Part shown: positions 18,458-25,602 of the stretch, piece by piece | Layout: the number at the start of each line of letters is the position of its first letter | How positions within the stretch are numbered: position 1 is the stretch's first letter | NCBI RefSeq assembly: GCF_001583695.1 | Contig: NZ_LOBC01000010.1 | Location: 94,947 to 158,946, forward strand | Reading direction: 5' to 3' | DNA from: Bacillus wiedmannii | GTDB taxonomy: Bacteria; Bacillota; Bacilli; Bacillales; Bacillaceae_G | DNA: 64,000 bases | The notes under the pieces: model-generated | Databases searched by the model: none | The model's input: only the letters and a program-made list of their open reading frames with translations | Told to the model about the DNA's origin: nothing | Position numbers and translations under genes: made by a program

Positions 18458-19186
18458 CTACCCAATAATCCACTTAACCGCATCTATTACATAATACGGC
18501 TCATCTTTTTGAATATAGTGACCGCTTTGTGTTGCAATTACAAATTTATTATTGCTTGATAATCGTAATAATTCTTCTTGCAATTGCAACCATTTCATTT
18601 GTTCATCTGGCGAATAAAAAGCTTTTTTACCCGCAGCTAACACGACAAGTGGAATATCATTCATTGATTTACAACATCTATCTACTTCACTTAAACTAAA
18701 TGTAAACTCTTCATATGAACTTTCATATACAAACTGTTTATAGTAAGCTTCTTGAAATTCATTAGACATGATTGGCAGAAAATCTTCTTTATAATTTTCT
18801 GGTGTCGAATCCGCCAAAACGATTCCCAACATATCTTCGGGATAAAAAGTCGCAAATAAACGTGCATTTATACCACCAAAAGAATGTCCTACAAAAATAT
18901 AAGGTGGTTTCAATTGTAATTGCTCTAAGCAACTTCTTAAATCTTTTACCATTTCAGAACTAATACGTCTCTTGGAACTCTTCCCACTTTTCCCTAATCC
19001 CGCTCGATCATATGAAAGTACCGTCCCATATTCCGTCAACTCTTCAGCAATATGATCCCATGTCTTTGAATAATCGCCATAACCTGCTTCCATTATAATA
19101 ACAGGTTGCAACTGCTTTCCTTGGAATACTTTTGAATACATTTTAAAATCATCAACTTGTACATATTCCTCTATACATTTAACCAT
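18458..19186 (-). CDS. Alpha/beta hydrolase
   Basis: 242 residues. Catalytic elements are the nucleophile elbow GHSFGG, an acid candidate Asp in LVVLAAGKKAF or LADSTPE, and the His in QSGHYIQKDEP near the C-terminus. The oxyanion strand IIMEAGYGD is present and no signal peptide is seen. The start overlaps the kinase stop by eight bases, which indicates coupling. It is in the generic esterase/peptidase-like class; substrate unknown. Confidence 0.85.
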   Translation of the reverse strand: MVKCIEEYVQVDDFKMYSKVFQGKQLQPVIIMEAGYGDYSKTWDHIAEELTEYGTVLSYDRAGLGKSGKSSKRRISSEMVKDLRSCLEQLQLKPPYIFVGHSFGGINARLFATFYPEDMLGIVLADSTPENYKEDFLPIMSNEFQEAYYKQFVYESSYEEFTFSLSEVDRCCKSMNDIPLVVLAAGKKAFYSPDEQMKWLQLQEELLRLSSNNKFVIATQSGHYIQKDEPYYVIDAVKWIIG

Positions 19187-19739
19187 TGACGATTACTTCT
19201 CTCCGATTAAGTGACTCTAAAATTTGATTAATTATTTCATCGACAGATAAAGATCCATCCAAAACAATATCTGAATTTGGCTTTACGGTATGAAGTGCCT
19301 CTAAATAAGCTTTTCTAGCATATGTTATATAGTGCTTTAAATCATTTTGTATTTCACTCATTGTATCTTCCTTAAAATCTCGCAAAATTCTTCTAGCCAT
19401 CGCAATATCTAAAGGTGTGTCGATAAATATGGTTACATCAATGAATTGCCGCATTTCACTATTTAGGTATGCAAAAGGATAATCTACAATAATATAATCT
19501 AGATAACTATTTTGTAACAGATGCTGAATATCCTTAATTAATGGTGTGAGTACCCATTCATCATAATTTGCTCCATCATCAATCCATTTACAAATATCAG
19601 CAGGACAATTATCAAAGTTATAACTATCAAAATATAGTGCTTTTGAATTCATTAACTTGTGAGTTAAACTTTCTGTAACAGTAGTTTTACCTCCTCCTGA
19701 AACAGCTGCAACTGAAATTACTTTAGTATTTTTATTCAT
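19179..19739 (-). CDS. P-loop kinase (uridine kinase-like)
   Basis: 186 residues from ATG 19739 (GGTGGGAAGTT upstream; the in-frame ATG at 19775 has no ribosome site). P-loop AVSGGGKTT near the N-terminus, then LYFDSYNFDN (the acidic substrate site of uridine kinase/phosphoribulokinase-like enzymes), IIVDYPFAYL and a lid with ARRILRDF. Small-molecule phosphotransferase of unknown substrate. Shares an operon with the hydrolase and DinB genes. Confidence 0.8.
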   Translation of the reverse strand: MNKNTKVISVAAVSGGGKTTVTESLTHKLMNSKALYFDSYNFDNCPADICKWIDDGANYDEWVLTPLIKDIQHLLQNSYLDYIIVDYPFAYLNSEMRQFIDVTIFIDTPLDIAMARRILRDFKEDTMSEIQNDLKHYITYARKAYLEALHTVKPNSDIVLDGSLSVDEIINQILESLNRREVIVNG

Positions 19740-19790
19740 AACTTCCCACCATACCCCTTTTAATTGACATAACATAATTATAAAAAACTA

Positions 19791-20306
19791 TTATTTTTTA
19801 TCACTCCATTCATATTCTAACATACTCATTTCCCATAAATTCCAATATGTTTCTCCTACTTTTTTGGATTCTCTTAATAAACCTTCTTTTACAAATCCTA
19901 CTTTTTCATAACATGAGATGGCCGACGTATTAAAATCATAAACACCTAGAGTTACTCTATGTAGTTTTAATTCTTCAAATGCAATTTGTAATACTGCTTT
20001 CATCATATGTTTCCCTATAGAACGCCCTCGCATTTTCGTATCACCAACTAACACTTTTCCAATTCTTGCAGATTTATTTATATTGTCAATTTGCCCAAGT
20101 GAAATATGACCAATTACTTTTCTAGTCTCTTCATCTATTACTTTAAATGCAAGCGTATTTTTGCTTTCAATATATTTTTCTAATTGTTGTTCATGTAAAG
20201 GGTATGTAAATACATTTCCTGACCACTGTATTAAAAATTCTTCGCAATCAATCCAATTTATTAATTGTTTGAAATCAGTTCTTGTAAATTGTTTCAGCTT
20301 GATCAC
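19791..20306 (-). CDS. GNAT acetyltransferase (RimJ/RimL type)
   Basis: 171 residues with a GTG start at 20306, seven bases after AAAGGAG; the ATG two codons upstream is too close to that site. The acetyl-CoA site is KVLVGDTKMRGRSIGKHMM, followed by VTLGVYDFNTSAISCYEKVGF, the usual RimJ/RimL C-terminal pattern, and WNLWEMSMLE. Length is normal. A protein N-terminus or an amino-acid-like compound is the likely acceptor, unproved. First gene of the run that ends at 17986. Confidence 0.85.
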   Translation of the reverse strand: MIKLKQFTRTDFKQLINWIDCEEFLIQWSGNVFTYPLHEQQLEKYIESKNTLAFKVIDEETRKVIGHISLGQIDNINKSARIGKVLVGDTKMRGRSIGKHMMKAVLQIAFEELKLHRVTLGVYDFNTSAISCYEKVGFVKEGLLRESKKVGETYWNLWEMSMLEYEWSDKK

Positions 20307-20389
20307 TCTCATTCTCCTTTCACACAACCTTTTATACACCTTCAAATTTATTTCTATATGAAAAATATATTCCCTTTTAAACAAAATAA

Positions 20390-20413
20390 AAAGCCATTCA
20401 TAAGAATGGCTTT
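20390..20413 (-). terminator. Rho-independent terminator
   Basis: AAAGCCATTC pairs with GAATGGCTTT; TTTTATTTTG follows on the minus strand. It ends the Cys-rich gene at 20432. Confidence 0.85.
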
Positions 20414-20431
20414 GCAATCAATAAAGCATAA

Positions 20432-20788
20432 TTACTCTTTATTTGCTACGTCAACACCGTTAAAATCAAACTCATCAGCAACAGTTGTAGCAGGTGGTAA
20501 AATCGCTTCAATTTTACAAAGAGATATAATTGCTGCAACTGAACCAGGAATAGCAGCCAGCTTAACAACATCGCAAGTTACAGAAGAAACAGTACCTATA
20601 TAAGTACGTCCTTCAGTGTTAATTCGCACTGTTTTATTAATTAATTTTTTAAGTTCGTCTCTAATTCCTTGTACACAAGAGCTGTCACATTTCTCATGCT
20701 GTTCTTTTTTACACTCTTCAAAAACATCCCAACAATCATCATGTTTACACGTACATTTTTTTCTACAATTATTAAATCGAGAACCCAA
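20432..20788 (-). CDS. Cys/His-rich small protein, probable spore-surface protein
   Basis: 118 residues, TTG start at 20788 after GGGGGTGAGGA. Two parts: an N-terminal segment with eight Cys and several His/Asp (CRKKCTCKHDDCWDVFEEC, CDSSC), and a C-terminal beta-rich domain (NKTVRINTEGRTYIGTVSSV) that resembles small Sm-like or DUF2642-type folds of Bacillus spore proteins. No signal peptide. The mix suggests a cross-linked coat or exosporium protein, in line with the collagen-like gene at 24096, but this is inference from composition and location. Confidence 0.6.
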   Translation of the reverse strand: MGSRFNNCRKKCTCKHDDCWDVFEECKKEQHEKCDSSCVQGIRDELKKLINKTVRINTEGRTYIGTVSSVTCDVVKLAAIPGSVAAIISLCKIEAILPPATTVADEFDFNGVDVANKE

Positions 20789-21482
20789 ATCCTCACCCCC
20801 TAATCCTTTCTATTAGTAAAGTATGTCCAATAGCTTAAAAGTGTACGAGACAAAAGCATAGAAACAAAAAAACAAACACTTGTACTAAACCTTTTTATAT
20901 ATATTAAAAACGAATATACTACTGTATGAATACACAATTCAAATACTCCAAATATGTAGCATTATTAGTATAAACGTGCTTTCAACGACAATAACATTCT
21001 TTTCTTTATTAATAACAAAACGGACCTCTAACAATTAAAGGCCTGTTTAATGATTGGACTTGGATTTAATTCTGCTGAATTTAAAATTTAGACAGACCCT
21101 TTCTCAAAAAAATTTTTTATTAATAAGCTGACTTTTTAAAGAATCTCCAGCTATTCCTATTACTTCACATATACATAGACTTTGTTTGCAGTAATATAGT
21201 ATATTTTTCCTTTGCTGTTTTGAAGTATACATTCAGAAAAACATACTCCAAAATAAGATATTATTTATAATCAGAACGTTTTCTTCACCAAGTGTTTATT
21301 AATCAATCTCATAACCAGTAGTTCTCTCCACTATTTTGTAAAATTTAGCATAGTTTGTATGGATTCTATATCTAGTAGAAAGCACTCTATCATTTAAAGG
21401 GAAAATAATAGGTGAATAAACAAGCCATTTTTTTACTAAAACATAGAATAATAGTAATCCTATTGAAGGGAGGTATAAAAGA
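20789..21482. other. Gene-poor gap with decayed DNA
   Basis: Nearly 700 bp without an intact gene. It holds the promoter side of the Cys-rich gene, an amidase-tail remnant (entered separately) and the upstream region of the repeat-protein gene at 21483. Nothing else recognisable. Confidence 0.5.
21160..21245 (-). pseudogene. Remnant of amidase C-terminal wall-binding domain (copy A)
   Basis: The minus strand reads NSKGKIYYITANKVYVYVK followed by TAA at 21160. That is the typical end of the C-terminal cell-wall-binding domain (Amidase02_C-like) of Bacillus amidases/endolysins. Upstream the frame loses similarity within about ten codons, so only the tail survives. A second, longer copy lies at 21954-22210 on the same strand. 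Confidence 0.6.
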
Positions 21483-21764
21483 ATGTCCTGGAAAAATGAT
21501 TGCTGGAGTTCTAAGAAAAAGCATTGTTGTGATGACTGGTGGAAATCTAAAGAACAGCACCATTGTGATGATGATTGGTGGAAATCTAAAGAAAAACACC
21601 ATTGTGATGATGATTGGTGGAAATCTAAAGAAAAACACCATTGTGATGATGATTGGTGGAAATCTAAAGAACAGCATTGCAATGATGATTGGAGTTCTAA
21701 ACGAAATAAGTGTCGCTGTAAATGTTTCTTTATTTGTTGTCATTGTAAAAGAAAACATTGGTAA
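21483..21764 (+). CDS. Cys/His/Asp/Trp tandem-repeat protein
   Basis: 93 residues, ATG nine bases after GGGAGG, with a clear terminator downstream. Residues 19-69 consist of a 13-residue unit, WWKSKExHHCDDD, in three full copies and one shortened copy; the N-terminus has a diverged form and the C-terminus is CRCKCFFICCHCKR. No signal peptide or membrane helix. The dense Cys/His/Asp spacing suggests metal binding or disulfide/dityrosine-like cross-linking, as in coat proteins. I do not recognise a named family. The real strand is plus: the antisense frames (LDFHQSS- and FRFPPIIITMV-type repeats) have no ribosome site. Confidence 0.75.
   Translation: MSWKNDCWSSKKKHCCDDWWKSKEQHHCDDDWWKSKEKHHCDDDWWKSKEKHHCDDDWWKSKEQHCNDDWSSKRNKCRCKCFFICCHCKRKHW
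21537..21689 (+). repeat. 39-bp in-frame tandem repeat
   Basis: Units start at 21537, 21576, 21615 and 21654 (the last is 36 bp). They differ by only a few bases, mostly in the GAACAG/GAAAAA codons, which indicates recent unequal crossing-over or slippage. Confidence 0.9.
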
Positions 21765-21828
21765 TATTTTAAATGTCAACTTAAAGGAAAGAATATATCT
21801 TTTGGGACCGGTAAATACTAGAATATAT

Positions 21829-21857
21829 AAAAAGCTGACTAAATATAGTCAGCTTTT
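21829..21857 (+). terminator. Rho-independent terminator
   Basis: AAAAGCTGACTA pairs with TAGTCAGCTTTT, followed by TATATATTAA. It ends the repeat-protein gene. The core AGTCAGCTT also occurs near both amidase remnants. Confidence 0.85.
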
Positions 21858-21953
21858 TATATATTAACACGTAGAGATTTAAACTGGCATCTATAATTAC
21901 TAGTTGAGTGGAGTATTGAAAAATAAGCTGACTCTTATAAATCGACTCTTTAA

Positions 21954-22210
21954 TTACTTCACATACATATAAGCTTATTTACCAGCAGTATGTTTTTCCT
22001 TTGCTATTGTGCATCTTGTATTGTAATGTTCCTTTAACACTTGCTTTTGCATCAATAATAAACTCTAATCATACATTAACAGAACCAGCAACGTCTTTAT
22101 CCTGCCAAGTTGGTGAATCATAGAAACGTAAATTATTCCTTTTAGAAACACCACGTTTTCCTCCAATAGATGAATCTACTGTACTTTTTTATCGAACTTC
22201 ACATCAAAGA
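21954..22210 (-). pseudogene. Remnant of amidase C-terminal wall-binding domain (copy B)
   Basis: Minus-strand reading gives SSIGGKRGVSKRNNLRFYDS, then PTWQDKDVAGSVNV, an in-frame TGA, LEFIIDAKASVKGTLQYK, MHNSKGKTYCW and a stop. After a small frameshift the usual ending (AYMYVK) can still be read up to 21954. This is the Amidase02_C-like wall-binding domain of Bacillus N-acetylmuramoyl-L-alanine amidases. At least one nonsense codon and two frameshifts; not functional. The catalytic domain is not recognisable upstream. Confidence 0.65.
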
Positions 22211-22217
22211 ATCGTAT

Positions 22218-22412
22218 TTAATCTATTGCTCTTCGCCAAGATTCAACCAGCCGTCTATGAGTTTTAAAAATGTACGCACCATTTTGTCTAACTAAAAGAC
22301 CACATACACCAAAATCCCGAACACTCGCAAATTCTAATGCTCCTATAAATTTTTGAACATATAAATTAGGGAATGCACGATTTGTAAGCAAGAATTTCTG
22401 ACCATTTCGCAA
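22218..22412 (-). other. Short open frame, probable gene fragment
   Basis: 64 codons from a TTG with no ribosome site (LLTNRAFPNLYVQKF, GVCGLLVRQNGAYIFKTHRR, ESWRRAID). It runs directly into the degenerate amidase tail, so it may belong to the same decayed gene or to another one deleted against it. I do not recognise the family. Confidence 0.25.
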
Positions 22413-22482
22413 TGGAACATTCTAAAATTAGTATTATTATGGAATTTCCTCATATTTTATTAACTTCCTTATTAGAAAAAGA

Positions 22483-22863
22483 TTATTTTATATAGATTAC
22501 TATAAGCATCCATAAAGCCAAGGCGCCAATGATAGCGAGCACTATACGTGTAGATAGTACCCTTACTTCAAAGTCTGTTTTCTTGGAAGGTTCAGGATAT
22601 GCAATTATGTAGATTCCCTTTAATAATGCAAGCCATGCAATAAAAGTTAGGAACCCCTGCCAGTTGAATACCCATACATTATGTAGGATTACACTACCTA
22701 ACCCTAGGAAAATCGATAGAAAACCATACATAATACCAAATCCTCTGTCTTCAACCACTAATTTTTTCAATTCACGTAGTACCGATGGACGTACGAAAAG
22801 TATTCCCGATACGATAACCGTTACCCATCCCCAAAACAATCCTAAAAAAGTACTAGTTTCCAT
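22483..22863 (-). CDS. Four-helix integral membrane protein
   Basis: 126 residues, ATG after GAGGGGAGTGAATTAATA. Four hydrophobic segments (FLGLFWGWVTVIVSGILF, GIMYGFLSIFLGLGSVIL, WQGFLTFIAWLALLKGIY, IVLAIIGALALWMLIVIY) are linked by short charged loops. There are no channel or transporter signatures. Isolated between decayed genes; function unknown. Confidence 0.65.
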   Translation of the reverse strand: METSTFLGLFWGWVTVIVSGILFVRPSVLRELKKLVVEDRGFGIMYGFLSIFLGLGSVILHNVWVFNWQGFLTFIAWLALLKGIYIIAYPEPSKKTDFEVRVLSTRIVLAIIGALALWMLIVIYIK

Positions 22864-23029
22864 TATTAATTCACTCCCCTCAATTATTTATATTTCAGAT
22901 ATTCCCCCCTTTAGAACAATTCCAACATCTTTATATATAGGCGAAATTCTGCTCTTTTTTAATACAAATAGGGCATATTCTATGCCCACCCTTAATCACC
23001 TTATTTCTCTACGAAATGAAATTTTCACA

Positions 23030-23231
23030 TCATTCTTCGTCATCATCTATCCGAATCAACCAAAGTCGCTTTGTACTATTACCACACACTTTTTCATAGC
23101 TTGGAGCTAACATGCACCGAAGCCAATATAATGATTTATTCGCCTTTTCACTAACCTCTAAAATTGTCCCCTCTTTAATAAAATAATCACCTTGATACAA
23201 TGTATACTCGCTTGTCCCATGGAATCATCAT
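23030..23231 (-). pseudogene. Frameshifted small gene, family unknown
   Basis: A strong ribosome site (AGGGAGGGG) precedes ATG 23231 (MMIPWD...), but that frame closes after 14 codons. A neighbouring frame is open for about 65 codons (TSEYTLYQGDYFIKEG, SEKANKSLYWLRCMLAPSY, STKRLWLIRIDDDEE) to TGA at 23030. A one-base indel near 23215 joins the two into a ~70-residue soluble protein. No named family recognised. Confidence 0.5.
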
Positions 23232-23404
23232 TATTCCCCTCCCTATTAAAATAGCATTTTTGTTTCAAATGAGGCTCTCATTAATTCGGATGAATTCACC
23301 AGTATTTTCACCAAAAAATTCATGATATCTTTAATTAGTGGAGTACTTCATTACTTAACCATTATCTTCAAGAGCCCCATAGACAATCGGGGTTTCTTTT
23401 ATTT

Positions 23405-23423
23405 AAATAAAAATTTTGTTTAA
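23405..23423. repeat. 19-bp word shared by two upstream regions (copy 1)
   Basis: The 19-bp word AAATAAAAATTTTGTTTAA occurs here, 106 bp before the DivIC-like start, and again identically at 23990-24008, 87 bp before the collagen-like gene. It is close to palindromic, so an operator or common promoter part is possible. Confidence 0.5.
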
Positions 23424-23529
23424 ACTTTACAAAACTCACCTATATTAAAATATCTTCTAAAATCCCTATTGAACATTTATAATACTTTTAAATGGTTTAA
23501 ATTCTACAATCAGTAATGGAGGCATTTTA

Positions 23530-23898
23530 ATGGGAAACATCCCAAATGTATCATCACAACAATCAAATCCTAATATACCCTCACAGCAAGTGAACCCTAA
23601 CACCCAACAAGGTAATAATAAAAAAACAAGACGCCGTATTATAACTATTTTGGCTTTAATATTACCTATCATTTTTGTCCTTCAATATTCTCTTAATAAC
23701 CAACAAGAAATGATTAAAGAAAAACAAATCACGCTTAATACGGAGCAACAAAAATTATCTTCTTTAAAGAAGGATGGTCATTCCCTTAAGAATGATGTTA
23801 AAGCTTTAACAGATAGTGAAGAAGAAATTTTAAAATTCGCAAGGAAACTGTATGGATTTTCCAAACCGAATGAAACTATTTTTAAAATAACTGAATAA
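23530..23898 (+). CDS. DivIC/FtsB-like septum-formation-type protein
   Basis: 122 residues, ATG after GGAGGCATTTTA. Cytoplasmic Asn/Gln/Pro-rich N-terminus (~30 residues), a basic patch KKTRRR, one membrane helix (IITILALILPIIFVL), then an extracellular coiled coil (EMIKEKQITLNTEQQKLSSL) ending in an FARKLYGFSKPNET motif. This is the layout of the DivIC/FtsB family, in which the coiled coil joins the divisome. As an extra copy in an accessory region it may serve sporulation rather than vegetative division; that is inference. Confidence 0.75.
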   Translation: MGNIPNVSSQQSNPNIPSQQVNPNTQQGNNKKTRRRIITILALILPIIFVLQYSLNNQQEMIKEKQITLNTEQQKLSSLKKDGHSLKNDVKALTDSEEEILKFARKLYGFSKPNETIFKITE

Positions 23899-23916
23899 AA
23901 TTACACTGCATTACCC

Positions 23917-23946
23917 AAAAGGCGATTTGAAAATACTCGCCTTTTT
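23917..23946 (+). terminator. Rho-independent terminator
   Basis: AAAAGGCGA pairs with TCGCCTTTTT around an 11-base loop, right after the DivIC-like gene. Confidence 0.85.
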
Positions 23947-23989
23947 ATATTTAATTTCTAAAGGAATCATACTAATCTCTCTTTCTATC

Positions 23990-24008
23990 AAATAAAAATT
24001 TTGTTTAA
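23990..24008. repeat. 19-bp shared word (copy 2)
   Basis: Identical to the word at 23405-23423 and upstream of the exosporium collagen-like gene; possible common regulatory element. Confidence 0.5.
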
Positions 24009-24095
24009 TTTATTAAAATACAACCGCTTGTCCATTTCACTTTGCTTTATCATTACATTTACTATTAGTAATACGATTTTTAGAGGTGATAAATA

Positions 24096-24659
<564 letters not shown>

Positions 24660-24690
24660 TGGTTTTATCTTTAAGTACTAAGCAATTTCT

Positions 24691-24727
24691 GATAAGATGA
24701 GCACTGATTTACAGTGCTCATCTTATC
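24691..24727 (+). terminator. Terminator hairpin
   Basis: A perfect 16-bp stem GATAAGATGAGCACTG / CAGTGCTCATCTTATC with a short loop. The T-run after it is weak. Confidence 0.75.
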
Positions 24728-24959
24728 ATTGGGATATTCCTTTCAAATGAAATTTCGAAACACCCTACTAAAATAAAGCTTTTATTAAGAACTAATGATC
24801 TTTATATTTCTTAAACTTGTCATCACAAGTGATTTTTATAATTAGTTAAATTCTCAATATAGTTTATGTATATAATTCCATTCAAAGAAACATAATACCC
24901 ACGTAACTATTTAAAAACACTTCGTTTTTATATCTAAATTCAAAAAGGAGCTACATAAC

Positions 24960-25157
24960 ATGGATAAAAAAAATCTATTAAGTCAACAACTTGATTATGT
25001 GTCATCGGATGCGCTGAATACTCCTAGTAAAGCTCAAGAGCAAATGCAAGAAACATCTCAGGAGGCACATGATTCAAACAAAAAGGACAGTACTCAAGCT
25101 TTACATGGCGACGATTTACCAATTTCAGATGTATATAGAACAACGAACAAGCAGTAA
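24960..25157 (+). CDS. Small hydrophilic protein
   Basis: 65 residues, ATG after AAAAGGAGCTACATAAC. Rich in Gln, Ser, Asp and Lys (KAQEQMQETSQEAHDSNKKD), no hydrophobic segment, predicted disordered. The composition and small size are like spore-core or coat-associated small proteins of Bacillus, but I do not recognise a family. It has its own terminator. Confidence 0.6.
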   Translation: MDKKNLLSQQLDYVSSDALNTPSKAQEQMQETSQEAHDSNKKDSTQALHGDDLPISDVYRTTNKQ

Positions 25158-25162
25158 ATTTG

Positions 25163-25210
25163 AAAGGGAAAAATCTTAAGAACGAGTGAACTTAATTCTT
25201 TTCCCTTTTC
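25163..25210 (+). terminator. Rho-independent terminator
   Basis: AAAGGGAAAA..TTAAG pairs with CTTAA..TTTTCCCTTTT, directly after the small hydrophilic gene. Confidence 0.75.
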
Positions 25211-25564
25211 CTATTTAATTAACACTTTTATATGAAAACCGTACACATTTTTGACACATCCACTATCACAATCTCCTGAAAATTCGTGATAATATTAATT
25301 TGTCTAATACGCCAAATTTCGACATTGAACGACAATGATATTTCCTTTATTGAATCCCTGTCCCCCAGGGATTTCTCCTTTTATTCATTACTTTTTTCTT
25401 CACTAAATTTTCATTCTTAACAAAATTCAATTACTCCATTGGATAGATATGCAACAGTATCCTATTTTGATAAAAACTAAAAACAAACACAGACATACTT
25501 AACACTAATAGTAGATTTTTTAACTTCAAATTTACTTTTTCTCTCTTATCTTTTTGTAAACATT
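25211..25564. other. Gene-free gap
   Basis: About 350 bp. The only structure seen is a GC-rich hairpin, ATCCCTG/CAGGGAT at about 25353-25371, followed by TTTCTCCTTTT. It may be an orphan terminator. Confidence 0.4.
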
Positions 25565-25595
25565 AAAAATGAGCTCTATTTACATAGAGCTCATT
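25565..25595 (-). terminator. Rho-independent terminator of the leucine-degradation operon
   Basis: ATGAGCTCTA pairs with TAGAGCTCAT, followed on the minus strand by TTTTTAATG, eight bases after the last gene of the operon. Confidence 0.9.
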
Positions 25596-25602
25596 CGTAA
25601 TT

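Larger units (their letters stand above)
22864..23529. other. Gap with a broken small gene
   Basis: Apart from the frameshifted small gene (23030-23231) and the shared 19-bp word at 23405, it holds only weak hairpins (GGGCATA/TATGCCC at 22971-22987; CCCC/GGGG near 23374-23392). Confidence 0.45.

Noticed and set aside
21537-21689. Possible CRISPR-like array
   Set aside because: Units are contiguous with no spacers, are multiples of three and lie in frame inside a gene.
21299-21779. Two minus-strand repeat frames (SLDFHQSS-type and FRFPPIIITMV-type)
   Set aside because: They are antisense shadows of the 39-bp repeats; neither has a ribosome site, whereas the plus-strand frame has GGGAGG and a terminator.
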